From Azovibrio restrictus DSM 23866 (lineage in GTDB: Bacteria; Pseudomonadota; Gammaproteobacteria; Burkholderiales; Rhodocyclaceae): DNA of 64,000 nucleotides. Positions 32,703-42,100 of this stretch are shown piece after piece. Position numbers and translations under genes: made by a program. Within the stretch, counting starts at the first letter, position 1; every line of letters begins with the position of its first letter. The stretch spans positions 1 through 64,000 of the forward strand of contig NZ_AUCH01000006.1 in assembly GCF_000429665.1 (NCBI RefSeq). Reading direction: 5' to 3'. The notes under the pieces were generated by a model. The model was not told the origin of the DNA. It saw nothing but the letters and a program-made list of their open reading frames with translations, and made no database searches.

Positions 32703-33089
32703 ATGAATACGTTTTGTTTTGAATTTAAGTCCGACGCGCTTATTTCCTTAGAGCAAGAAATGCAGCATGGATACATCGTCGAACTGAAGGAGGAGCGAGA
32801 CGATGGATGTGAACTTGTTTACCTTGAGAAGGCTGCGGCGGGAATGCTCGGCGCTTTAAAAATGTACATTTACGCCGATGAGCACCCACCTCCGCACTTC
32901 CACGTGAAATACCAAGGGAAAGAAAATAGCTTTCGTATCGACGACGCGTCTCCGCTGTATCCAGACGGAGATCTCAAGAAATGGTTCAAAAATATCAAGA
33001 AGTGGCACATGCAAAACAAGGAAGAACTCATCGCCACTTGGAATAGGATGCGCCCCGAAGGGTGTCCTGTCGGTCCTATTCAATATTGA
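32703..33089 (+). CDS. DUF4160 family protein
   Basis: A 128-residue protein whose second half is DUF4160-like: LKMYIYADEHPPPHFHVKYQ, FRIDDASPLYPDGDL, and a terminal WHMQNKEELIATWNRMR helix. DUF4160 genes often sit in toxin-antitoxin-like or mobile contexts, but the function is unknown. The N-terminal 50 residues are unassigned. Start uncertain: ATG 32703, or GTG 32694 in frame; no clear ribosome binding site. It lies 234 nt after the HEPN-like gene on the same strand and is also AT-rich. Confidence 0.82.
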   Translation: MNTFCFEFKSDALISLEQEMQHGYIVELKEERDDGCELVYLEKAAAGMLGALKMYIYADEHPPPHFHVKYQGKENSFRIDDASPLYPDGDLKKWFKNIKKWHMQNKEELIATWNRMRPEGCPVGPIQY

Positions 33090-33397
33090 GCAGCTGAGCT
33101 AGCAACTTCAATATACTAGTGCAACACTCTGCCTTCTCCTATCTGCTTATCTAGTCGCTTATGTCAAATTTTGAACGTCCGGTTTCCTGGTCAGGCTATT
33201 TCCACTTAGGGTCGGGAGCACTTGTTCGGCTTCGGTGGAAGCGGCCATTCGGGTGATCCAAACATCCAACGACAGCAACCTGTGCAACACCGGCCGTACA
33301 TCCTCACCACCCTCAATGGCTGCTCTGGCCGATTTCCGGCCCCCGACTGGGTTCCAGTCAAGCGTCAGCACTTTGACGCCTATGTAGGCATGAAAGA

Positions 33398-33426
33398 AAA
33401 AGCCCACCGGTTTGGCCGGTGGCTTT
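33398..33426. terminator. Bidirectional Rho-independent terminator
   Basis: AAAGCC-C-ACCGG pairs with CCGGT-GGCTTT around a TTTGG loop, with one bulged C. A-rich sequence on the left gives a T-rich tail (TTTTTCTTT) on the minus strand, about 115 nt beyond the tRNA-Ala 3' end. It could end tRNA transcription or face the DUF4160 gene. Confidence 0.7.
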
Positions 33427-33539
33427 CTTGGCATCAGCCTGGTGGAACGATGTTGTTGCAGTTTGTTCAGGAACGATATCCCTGCATTTCCTGCAACTTT
33501 TGACTGCCAGTTCCAGCAGTTCTGTTTGTCACGAGATTC

Positions 33540-33615
33540 TGGTGGACCGAAGGAGGATCGAACTCCCGACCTCTGCATTGCGAACGCAGCGCTCTCCCAG
33601 CTGAGCTATCGGCCC
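33540..33615 (-). tRNA. tRNA-Ala (anticodon CGC)
   Basis: The minus strand reads as a complete 76-nt tRNA. Acceptor stem GGGCCGA pairs with TCGGTCC and the CCA end is encoded. The D arm is GCTCAGCTGGGAGAGC. The anticodon stem CTGCG/TGCAG holds loop TTCGCAA, giving anticodon CGC (alanine, codon GCG). The T arm contains GTTCGATCC. Accessory genes begin on its 3' side, a common integration side for mobile elements. Confidence 0.95.
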
Positions 33616-33688
33616 GTGGAGGGCGATTATAGGCTGGAGTGGGGCTGGCCTCAACCGGCGGGCGGTACCGGGGCGGTCCGGGGGGTGT

Positions 33689-34459
33689 TCAGCGCAGCAG
33701 GCCCCGGGGTTTTTGGGGGGCGCGGGCGAAGAGGCGGTCGTAGAGCCAGTTGGGCAGGAGGCGCAGCAGTTTGGCGACGATGCCCATCTGCCAGGGGATG
33801 ACACAGTAGCTGCTGCCCCGGGCGATGGCCCGGGCGAAGCGGCGGGCGGCTTCCGGGGCCGGGAGCAGGAAGGGCATGGGATAAGGGTTCACCCCGGTCA
33901 TGGGGGTGGCGATGTAGCCGGGGGCGATGGTGACCACCCGGATGCCGCTGCCGCGCATTTCCAGGCGCAGGCTTTCCAGGTAGCTGATGGCGGCGGCCTT
34001 GGAGGCGGAATAGGCTTCCGCCCCGGGCAGGCCGCGGATGCCCGCCACTGAGGCGATGCCCGCCAGGCGCCGGGAGCCACCGGCCTGGCGCATGGGGCCG
34101 ATGAAGGGGGCGAAGGTGGCGGCCATGCCATAGACGTTGATGTCGAGGATGCGGCGGAAGGCGGCCAGGTCTTCCGGGTGTTCGGTGAGGGTGCCGGCGG
34201 AGACGCCGGCATTGGCGATGACGATGTCCGGGGCGCCCCAGCGGCCGATGAAGTCCCGGGCGGCGGCTTCCAGGGCCCCGGCGTCGGCCACGTCCAGGGC
34301 GTAGCAGGCGTGGCCGCCCCCGAGGCGCTGGTTCAGGGCGGCGAGGGCTTCGGCGCGCCGGCTGACCAGGCCCAGGCGGGCGCCCTGGGCGGCGTAGTAA
34401 ACGGCAAGCGCCTCGCCGATGCCGGACGAGGCGCCTGTGATGAATACCGCCGGGGGCAT
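33689..34459 (-). CDS. Short-chain dehydrogenase/reductase
   Basis: A 256-residue SDR. The N-terminal cofactor motif is VFITGASSGIGEALA, NAG motif IVIANAGVSAG, and the catalytic set is Ser in GIASVAG, Tyr and Lys in YSASKAAA. The length is standard for a classical SDR; substrate unknown. Its start overlaps the stop of dsbA by 1 nt (TAATG), so it is at the end of an argS-SPOR-dsbA-SDR operon. Confidence 0.93.
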   Translation of the reverse strand: MPPAVFITGASSGIGEALAVYYAAQGARLGLVSRRAEALAALNQRLGGGHACYALDVADAGALEAAARDFIGRWGAPDIVIANAGVSAGTLTEHPEDLAAFRRILDINVYGMAATFAPFIGPMRQAGGSRRLAGIASVAGIRGLPGAEAYSASKAAAISYLESLRLEMRGSGIRVVTIAPGYIATPMTGVNPYPMPFLLPAPEAARRFARAIARGSSYCVIPWQMGIVAKLLRLLPNWLYDRLFARAPQKPRGLLR

Positions 34460-35082
34460 TACTTCTTGCGTGAGGTGGCCACCAGGGCGTCGGTGTTGGC
34501 GAGCAGCTGCTGGAAGTTGCCGCCCTGGACCAGGTACTTGCCTTCCACCACCAGGGCGGGAACGCTGTCGATGCGCATGGCCTTGCCCAGCTGTTCGGCC
34601 TGCTTGAGCTTGCTCATGGTGGTGAAGGCGTTGAAGGCGTCGGAGAACTTCCGGGCGTCGCCTCCCTGCTTGACGTACCACTCGCTCATGCTCTTCTCGT
34701 CGTAGAGGCGCAGCCGCTGGGCGTGCAGGGCGGCGAACACCTGGTCGTCCAGGCGGGCCAGGTCGCCGGTGGCTTCCAGGGCGTAGAACAGCCGGGCCAG
34801 GTTGGCCCAGGCGGCGTTCCAGACCACGGGCACCCGGCGGAAGGCCACGTCGGCGGGCTGCTTGGCGACCCAGGCCTTGAGCAGGGGGTGGAAGTCGTTG
34901 CAGTGGCCGCAGCCGTAGGAGAAGAATTCGATGACCTCGATCTTCTTCGGGTCGTCCTTGGGATGCTGCTGGGGCAGCAGCAGGTAATCCTTGCCCTGGG
35001 TCTGGGCCCGGACCTGGGGCGCCAGGGCGCCCAGGGCCAGCAGGGCGGTGGCGGAGAGGAAGGAACGACGGTTGTTCTGCAT
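34459..35082 (-). CDS. dsbA: Thiol:disulfide interchange protein DsbA
   Basis: A 207-residue periplasmic oxidase. Signal peptide MQNNRRSFLSATALLALGAL with cleavage after VRAQ or nearby, thioredoxin active site FSYGCGHCNDFHP and cis-proline loop SVPALVVEGKY. It forms disulfides in exported proteins and is recycled by DsbB. It starts 3 nt after the SPOR gene. DsbD, the reductive branch, is encoded at 51391-53181. Confidence 0.95.
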   Translation of the reverse strand: MQNNRRSFLSATALLALGALAPQVRAQTQGKDYLLLPQQHPKDDPKKIEVIEFFSYGCGHCNDFHPLLKAWVAKQPADVAFRRVPVVWNAAWANLARLFYALEATGDLARLDDQVFAALHAQRLRLYDEKSMSEWYVKQGGDARKFSDAFNAFTTMSKLKQAEQLGKAMRIDSVPALVVEGKYLVQGGNFQQLLANTDALVATSRKK

Positions 35083-35085
35083 GCT

Positions 35086-35682
35086 TTACTCCTTGCCGAC
35101 GAGGGCCGTTTCCACGCCAGCCTTGGCCAGTTCGGAACGGACCTTGTTGGCGTCTTCGATCTTGGTATAGGGACCCAGGCGCAGGCGGAAGAAGGTCTTG
35201 TCCTGCACCATCACCTGTTGCACGTTGGCTTCCAGACCCATCATGGCCAGGTTGGCCTTGAGGTTGTCCGCATCCTGGGCGCGGCTGAAGGCGCCGGCCT
35301 GCAGGTAATGGGGCTTGCCTTGGGGTTCTTCCTTCTTGGCGTCTGCGGGGGCGGCGGGTTTGACCTCGGCCGTCTTCGGCGGTTCCTTGCCGGGCACGGC
35401 TTCAGCCTTGCCGGGCAGGATGTCGTAGAACTGGAAGCGCTTTTCCGGCACCGGGTCCCCGGGCTTGCCGGGCAGGGCCATCGGGGCCTGGCCCGGGTTG
35501 GCGTTGCTGCTGGGGACCTGCTGGACCTTGTTCACGAAGGGCACCGGGGTCTTGTTCATGTACCAGACCACCCCGGCGGCAATGACCACGCCCAGGACCA
35601 GACCGATGAACATGCCCACCAGGGTGCCGCCGCCGGATTTCTTCCGGCTCGGGGCCTTCTTCGGTTTCATGTCGCGACTCAT
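35086..35682 (-). CDS. SPOR domain membrane protein
   Basis: A 198-residue single-pass protein. A basic N-terminus (MKPKKAPSRKKSGGG) precedes one membrane helix (about 22-41), a Pro/Ala/Lys-rich periplasmic linker and a C-terminal SPOR domain (about 122-195: HYLQAGAFSRAQDADNLKAN, FFRLRLGPYTKIEDANKV). SPOR domains bind denuded peptidoglycan at the division septum, as in FtsN, which this architecture resembles. It lies 9 nt after argS, a frequent proteobacterial arrangement. Confidence 0.92.
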   Translation of the reverse strand: MSRDMKPKKAPSRKKSGGGTLVGMFIGLVLGVVIAAGVVWYMNKTPVPFVNKVQQVPSSNANPGQAPMALPGKPGDPVPEKRFQFYDILPGKAEAVPGKEPPKTAEVKPAAPADAKKEEPQGKPHYLQAGAFSRAQDADNLKANLAMMGLEANVQQVMVQDKTFFRLRLGPYTKIEDANKVRSELAKAGVETALVGKE

Positions 35683-35691
35683 GGGTTCTCC

Positions 35692-37458
35692 TTACATGCT
35701 GGCCGGGCAGGATACACCCAGCATGCCCATGCCATTGCGGATCACCTGACGGACGGCAGCCGCGAGGGACACGCGGGCCAGCTTCAGGGCCTCGTCGTCC
35801 ACCAGCATGCGCTCGGCGTTGTACCAGGCGTGGAATTCGGCGGCCAGGTCCTTCAGGTAGAAAGCCACCTGATGCGGGGCCAGATCCGCGGCCGCCGCGT
35901 CGATGATCTCGGGGAACTGGGCCAGCTTGGCGGCAATCGCCAGCTCCCGGGGGTTGTCCAGGCGGGCCAGATCGGCTTCTGCCAGGCTGGCTTCCTCGCC
36001 GCCCCACTGGTTCATTACCGAGCAGACCCGGGCGTGGGCGTACTGGATGTAGTAGACCGGGTTCTCGTTGGTCTGGCTCTTGGCCAGGTCCAGGTCGAAG
36101 TCCAGGTGCTGGTCGGCCTTCCTGAGTACGTAGAAGAAGCGGCAGGCGTCGTTGCCCACCTCGGCGCGCAGGTCGCGCAGGGTGACGAACTCGCCGGAGC
36201 GGGTGGACATGGAAGCCTTCTGGCCATTGCGGTAGAGCACGGCGAACTGGACCAGGGCCACCTGGAGTTTCTCCGGGTCCAGCTCCAGGGCGGCGATGGC
36301 GCCCTTGACCCGGGGAATGTAGCCGTGGTGGTCGGCGCCCCAGATGTTGATGACCTTGTCGAAGCCGCGCTCGTACTTGTTCAGGTGGTAGGCGATGTCG
36401 GAGGCGAAGTAGGTGTAGATGCCGTTCTCGCGTTGCACCACCCGGTCCTTCTCATCCCCGAAGGCGGTGGACTTGAACCACTTGGCGCCGTCCTGAACGT
36501 ACAGGTGGCCGGCCTTTTCCAGCTGGTCCACGCAGCGGGCCACCAGGCCCGTGTCGAACAGGGCCTTCTCGGAGAACCAGACGTCGAAATGGACGCCGAA
36601 TTCCTCCAGGTCGCTGCGCCCGTCGGAAAGCTGCTCGGTCAGGGCGTGCTGGTGTACCGCGTGCCAGTCCTCGCCCAGCAGGTGCTTGCCGTTGGCGATC
36701 AGGGCGTCCAGGTGCTGTTCGCGCTGGGTCTTGGCTTCCGGGTCGTCCCGGGTGGCCTCGGGCAGGCCCGGGGTGCCGGCCAGCACGGCTTCGGCGGGGC
36801 GCACGTAGCGCTCGGCCTTGGCGGTTTTCAGCTGTTCGGCCATGGTGCGAACGTAGTCGCCCTGGTAGCCGTTGGGGGGGAAGGCGATGCCGCTTACCCC
36901 GTGCAGTTCCAGGTAGCGCAGCCAGGTGGAGACGGCCAGGATGTCCATCTGCCGGCCTGCGTCATTGACGTAATACTCCCGGGTCACGTCCCAGCCGGCG
37001 TAGGCCAGCAGGCTGGCGAGGCTGGCCCCGTAGGCGGCACCGCGGCCGTGGCCCACGTGCAGGGGGCCGGTGGGGTTGGCGGAAACGAATTCCACCTGCA
37101 CCTTCTGGCCGCCGCCCTGGGTGGAGCGGCCATAGGCGCTGCCCGCCGTCAGCACGGTCCTGACCACGTCGGTCTTGGCGCCTGCATCCAGGGTGAAGTT
37201 GATGAAGCCGGCGCCAGCCACCTCGGCCTTGGTCACCAGGCTGGAGACGGGCAGTTCCGCCACCAGGCGCTGGGCGATCTCGCGGGGGTTCTTCTTCAGG
37301 GCCCGGGCCAGTTGCATGGCCAGGTTGGTGGCGAAGTCCCCGTGGCTGGCGTCCCGGGGGCGCTCCAGCTGGATCGGGGTGTCGGCCGCCTCGGGGGCAA
37401 CGCTGGCCAGGGCCTGCTGCAGCAGGGCGGTCAATTGGGTCTTGGAATCGTGGGCCAT
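35692..37458 (-). CDS. argS: Arginyl-tRNA synthetase
   Basis: A 588-residue class I synthetase charging tRNA-Arg. The HIGH motif is PLHVGHGRG, and the KMSKS position reads ASMSTRSGEFVTL, the usual ArgS variant. The N-terminal Arg-S additional domain (THGDFATNLAMQLA-like) and C-terminal anticodon-binding domain (DALBR-like, YIQYAHARVCSV onwards) are present. The start at 37458 gives MAHDSKTQLTALL; longer in-frame starts are not conserved. It is first in the argS-SPOR-dsbA-SDR unit and divergent from ubiB. Confidence 0.97.
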   Translation of the reverse strand: MAHDSKTQLTALLQQALASVAPEAADTPIQLERPRDASHGDFATNLAMQLARALKKNPREIAQRLVAELPVSSLVTKAEVAGAGFINFTLDAGAKTDVVRTVLTAGSAYGRSTQGGGQKVQVEFVSANPTGPLHVGHGRGAAYGASLASLLAYAGWDVTREYYVNDAGRQMDILAVSTWLRYLELHGVSGIAFPPNGYQGDYVRTMAEQLKTAKAERYVRPAEAVLAGTPGLPEATRDDPEAKTQREQHLDALIANGKHLLGEDWHAVHQHALTEQLSDGRSDLEEFGVHFDVWFSEKALFDTGLVARCVDQLEKAGHLYVQDGAKWFKSTAFGDEKDRVVQRENGIYTYFASDIAYHLNKYERGFDKVINIWGADHHGYIPRVKGAIAALELDPEKLQVALVQFAVLYRNGQKASMSTRSGEFVTLRDLRAEVGNDACRFFYVLRKADQHLDFDLDLAKSQTNENPVYYIQYAHARVCSVMNQWGGEEASLAEADLARLDNPRELAIAAKLAQFPEIIDAAAADLAPHQVAFYLKDLAAEFHAWYNAERMLVDDEALKLARVSLAAAVRQVIRNGMGMLGVSCPASM

Positions 37459-37608
37459 TGAATTTCTGGCGAAAAGCAAAGGGGCGATTATACCCACGTA
37501 AAGCTGGGGGCGCCCGGCCAGCCTCCGGGGGCCGGCGGCAATGCCCAAAAGGCAGGACTCTGGCCATTTTTCCGGCTAAACTTGCCCGCTTGATTTCCGC
37601 CACCTGCC

Positions 37609-39120
37609 ATGCGCCTTTTCCGCCTACTCAAGATTTTCGCCGTCGCCAGCAAGTACGGGCTGGATTCGATGGTGTTCGACCTGGAACCCTCGGGGCGCCT
37701 GGTGAAGCTGGCCAACGCCCTGCAGTTCTGGCGCGACCTGTCCCGGCCCAGGGCCGAGCGCCTGCGCCTGGCCCTGGAGAATCTGGGGCCCATCTTCGTC
37801 AAGTTCGGCCAGGTGCTCTCCACTCGCCGGGACCTGCTGCCCGCCGACATCGCCGATGAGCTGGCCCGGCTCCAGGACCGGGTGCCGCCCTTTTCCTCCG
37901 AACTGGCCCTGAAGGAAATCGAGAAGGCCTACGGCAAGCCCGTGGCCGAGGTGTTCACCGAGTTCGACCCGGTGCCCGTGGCTTCGGCCTCCATCGCCCA
38001 GGTCCATTTTGCCCGCCTGCCCGACGGCCGCGACGTGGCGGTGAAGATCCTGCGGCCCAACATGCGCGGCGTCATCGAGCACGATCTGGCCCTGATGGAC
38101 GCGGCGGCCCTGCTGCTGGAGAAGGTCTGGGCCGACGGCAAGCGCCTCAAGCCCCGGGAGGTGGTGGCGGAGTTCGCCAAGTACCTGCGCGACGAGCTGG
38201 ACCTGATGCGCGAGGCCGCCAACTGCTCCCAGTTGCGGCGCAATTTCGAGGGTTCCGAGCTGTTGATCGTGCCCGAGGTGTACTGGGACTGGTGCACCTC
38301 CACGGTGATGGTCATGGAGCGCATGCACGGCACCCCCATTTCCCGCATCGACGCCCTGCGGGCCCAGGGCATAGACCTGGAAAAACTGTCCATGGCCGGG
38401 GTGGAGATCTTCTTCACCCAGGTGTTCCGGGATGGCTTCTTCCACGCCGACATGCATCCGGGCAACATCTTCGTCCATGCGGACGGGCGCTACATCGCCC
38501 TGGATTTCGGCATCGTCGCCACCCTCAACGACAACGACAAGAACTACCTGGCCCAGAATTTCCTCGCCTTCTTCCGGCGTGACTACAAGCGGGTGGCCGA
38601 GGCCCACATCGAGTCGGGCTGGGCCCCGGCTGACACCCGGGTGGATGAATTCGAGGCCGCCATCCGGGCCGTCTGCGAACCCATTTTCGACCGGCCCCTG
38701 AAGGACATTTCCTTCGGCAAGGTGCTGCTGCGGCTGTTTCAGACCAGCCGCCGCTTTCACGTGGAAATCCAGCCCCAGCTGGTGATGCTGCAGAAGACCC
38801 TGCTCAACATCGAAGGCCTGGGCCGCCAGCTGGACCCGGACCTGGACCTGTGGAAGACCGCCAAGCCCTTCCTGGAACGCTGGATGAGCGAGCAACTGGG
38901 CTGGCGCGGGGTGCTGAAGGGCATGCAGCAGGAAGCGCCCCAGTGGGCCCGCACCCTGCCCCAGCTGCCGCGCCTGGTGCACCAGGCCCTGGCCCGTCCG
39001 CCCCGGGCCGATCTGGCGCCCCAGCTCGAACGTCTGATCGCCGTCCAGCACCAGCAGAATCGCTGGCTGTTGGTCATTGCCTTATTGCTGGCCCTGATTG
39101 CGGCCTCCCTGCTGATCTAG
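37609..39120 (+). CDS. ubiB: Ubiquinone biosynthesis kinase-like protein UbiB
   Basis: A 503-residue atypical kinase/ATPase of the ABC1/ADCK family, needed for ubiquinone biosynthesis. The family-specific KxGQ motif is in FVKFGQVLSTRRDLLP, the A-rich nucleotide loop in VASASIAQVHFARL, the lysine in DVAVKILRP and the metal site in HPGNIFVHADG and ALDFG. One or two C-terminal membrane helices (WLLVIALLLALIAASLLI) anchor it. The helicase gene begins directly after its stop, so the two are probably co-transcribed. Confidence 0.95.
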   Translation: MRLFRLLKIFAVASKYGLDSMVFDLEPSGRLVKLANALQFWRDLSRPRAERLRLALENLGPIFVKFGQVLSTRRDLLPADIADELARLQDRVPPFSSELALKEIEKAYGKPVAEVFTEFDPVPVASASIAQVHFARLPDGRDVAVKILRPNMRGVIEHDLALMDAAALLLEKVWADGKRLKPREVVAEFAKYLRDELDLMREAANCSQLRRNFEGSELLIVPEVYWDWCTSTVMVMERMHGTPISRIDALRAQGIDLEKLSMAGVEIFFTQVFRDGFFHADMHPGNIFVHADGRYIALDFGIVATLNDNDKNYLAQNFLAFFRRDYKRVAEAHIESGWAPADTRVDEFEAAIRAVCEPIFDRPLKDISFGKVLLRLFQTSRRFHVEIQPQLVMLQKTLLNIEGLGRQLDPDLDLWKTAKPFLERWMSEQLGWRGVLKGMQQEAPQWARTLPQLPRLVHQALARPPRADLAPQLERLIAVQHQQNRWLLVIALLLALIAASLLI

Positions 39121-42100
39121 GTGCCCGTGGGTAAATCTACCGCTTCCGAAACCTTCACCCGCGCCCACGTCCTGGAATGGCTGGGCAAGGCCACCGTCGC
39201 CAAGGGCGAGGGCTATCTCAACAAGGTGTCCAAGCTGGACGTGAAGCCCGGGCGCATCGTGGCCGAGGTCCAGGGCTCGGCCGCCCATCCCTACCTGGTG
39301 CTGGTGCATTTCCTGGGCGACAGGCCCGAACACGGCATCATGGCCGGCTGCACCTGCCCGGTGCGGCACCAGTGCAAGCACGCGGCGGCGGTGCTGCTGC
39401 ATGCCTTGCAGGAGCGCGCCGACCCGGAACGGGTTTCCCCCGGGGTGCTGTCCTGGATCACCGACCTGCGCCACCTGAGCCAGGCGGTGGAAAAGACCCG
39501 TAGCAAGTCCGGTGCCGCCAGCAAGACCCGGCTGTTCTACCTGCTCGACTGGCAGAGCGGGGAATCCCGCATCCGCCCCCTCAAGGGCGTGCGTCCGGAT
39601 ACGGCCCGGCCCTGGACCCTGACCGAAAAGGCCCTGGTGCAGCCGCCCCAGTTCGTGGAAGACGACGACCTGCCCATCCTGCGCCTGCTCTGGGCCGGGC
39701 GCAGTCCCTACTTTGCCCAGGACGGCTTTGCCTTCACCCCCCAGAAGGGCGCCGAGCTCCTGGGCAAGCTGCTGGCCTCGGGGCGGCTGGTGGCCGGTTC
39801 GCCCCCGGTGATCCTGGCCGAAGGCCCGGCCCGGCCCGGGCAGATCATCTGGCAGGCCGAAGGCCAGGGCTTGCAGCAGCCCCGGCTGCTGGCCCAGCCG
39901 GAAGCCACCCTGATCATTCCCACCATCCCGCCCTGGTATCTGGACATGGAGGAGGGCTGGGCCGGCCCCCTGCTGCTGGAGCTCTCTCCGGACCTGGCCC
40001 AGAAACTCCTGACCCTGCCGCCCCTGTCGCCCAAGGAAGCCGCCCTGGTGGCCGACGCCCTGGCCGAGGTGGCGCCCGGGGTGCCGGTGCCGGCTGCCGA
40101 TCTGGCGGCCCGCTGCCGGGTGGTGGACGAGGCGCCCCGGGGCGAGCTGCAGCTCGATACCCTTGCGGTGCACGGCATCCGTGCCTGGCGCGGCTATGCC
40201 ACCAACTTCAATGCCGATGCCTTCGACTATGCCGAGGCCACCCTCTGCTACGGGGAAGTGCGCCTGGCCTTCGACGATCCCCGGGAATACGTGACCCTGC
40301 CCGGCGGCGAGCTGCTGCGCCTGAAGCGCCAGCCCGAGGCCGAAGCCCGGCTGCTGGAGCAGCTGGGCCTCCAGGGTCTGGAGCCGGTGCCGGGGCAGAC
40401 CCTGTACTGCTTTGGCAAGCGTCCTCCCAAGCTCTACGGGCTGGATTCCGAGGATGACTGGGACCGGTTCATGGACACGGGGCTGGAGGCCCTGGAAGAG
40501 GGCGGCTGGCGGGTCCAGTATTCGCCCCGCTTCCGGCACCATTACCTGGAGGTGGACGCCTGGGAGGCGGACATCAATGAAGGAGCCGGCGGCTGGCTGG
40601 ATCTGGACATGGGGGTGGTGGTGGAAGGCCAGCGCCTGCCCCTGGCGCCCCTGCTGGCCGACCTGTTCCGGCGCGACGAGCGCTGGCTGGACGCCATCTC
40701 CCTGGCCGACATCGCCGCCGACGAGGCCATTGAACTGGTGACCGAGGACGAGCGGCGCCTGCGGGTACCGGCGGAGCGGCTCAAGCCCCTGGCCCGGCTG
40801 CTGATCGACCTGTTCGACGGTTACCGGGAAGGTCCCCTGCGCCTGTCCCGCCTGGATGCGCCGCGCCTGGAAGAGCTCCAGGACCGGAGCCGCTGGCAGT
40901 TCCGCGGCGCCGAGGCGGTGCTGGCCATGGCCGAGCGGCTCAAGGCCAGCCAGGGAGTGCGTGAGATCGACCCGCCCCGGGGTTTCAAGCTGGACCTGCG
41001 GGACTACCAGCGGGCCGGCCTGGCCTGGCTCCAGTACCTGCGCGAACAGGGTCTGGCCGGCATCCTGGCCGACGACATGGGGCTGGGCAAGACCGCCCAG
41101 GCCCTGGCCCACCTGCTCCTGGAAAAGGAGTCCGGCCGCCTGGACAAGCCGGCCCTGGTGGTGCTGCCCACCTCGCTGATCTTCAACTGGAAGAGCGAGG
41201 CGGCCCGCTTCGCCCCGGACCTGAAAATCCTCAGCCTGCACGGCCAGGAGCGCAAGCAGTTCTTCGACCAGATTCCCGAGTACGACGTGGTGCTCACCAC
41301 CTACCCGCTCCTGTGGCGGGACGGGGAGCAGCTGCAGCAGCACGAATACCATCTGCTGGTGCTGGACGAAGCCCAGACCGTGAAGAACTCCCGCAGCCGC
41401 AGCGCCGGGGTGGTGCGCCAGTTGAAGGCCAGGCACCGGCTCTGCCTCACGGGCACCCCCCTGGAAAACCACCTGGGGGAACTCTGGGCCCAGTTCGATT
41501 TCCTGCTGCCCGGCTTCCTGGGGGACAGCAAGAGCTTCACCCGCCTGTGGCGCAATCCCATCGAGAAGCAGGGGGACACCCTGCGCCGGGACCTGCTGGC
41601 CCGGCGCCTGCGGCCCTTCATCCTGCGCCGCAAGAAGGACGACGTGGCTACCGAGCTGCCGCCCAAGACCATCATCGTCCGCACCGTGGAGCTGGAGGGC
41701 AGCCAGCGGGACCTGTACGAGACCGTGCGCGCCGCCATGGACGAAAAGGTGCGTTCGGAGATCGCCAGCCGGGGCTTCCGGCGCAGCCAGATCGTCATCC
41801 TCGACGCGCTCCTGAAGCTGCGCCAAGTGTGCTGCGACCCACGCCTGGTGAAGTCCGCCGTGGCCCGGAAGGTCAAGGAGCGGGCCAAGCTGGACCTGCT
41901 CATGGACATGCTGCCGGAACTGGTGGATGAGGGGCGGCGCATCCTGGTGTTCTCCCAGTTCACCACCATGCTCGACCTGATCCAGGACGAGCTGGAGGCC
42001 ATCGGGCTGGGCTATGTGCGCCTGACCGGGGAAACCCAGGACCGGGAAACCCCGATCAAGGCCTTCCAGGCCGGCGAGGTGCCCATCTTCCTGATCAGCC

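Noticed and set aside
33159..33578. Minus-strand open frame next to tRNA-Ala that might be an integrase remnant
   Set aside because: It runs through the tRNA 3' end and the terminator hairpin and shows no recombinase motifs.
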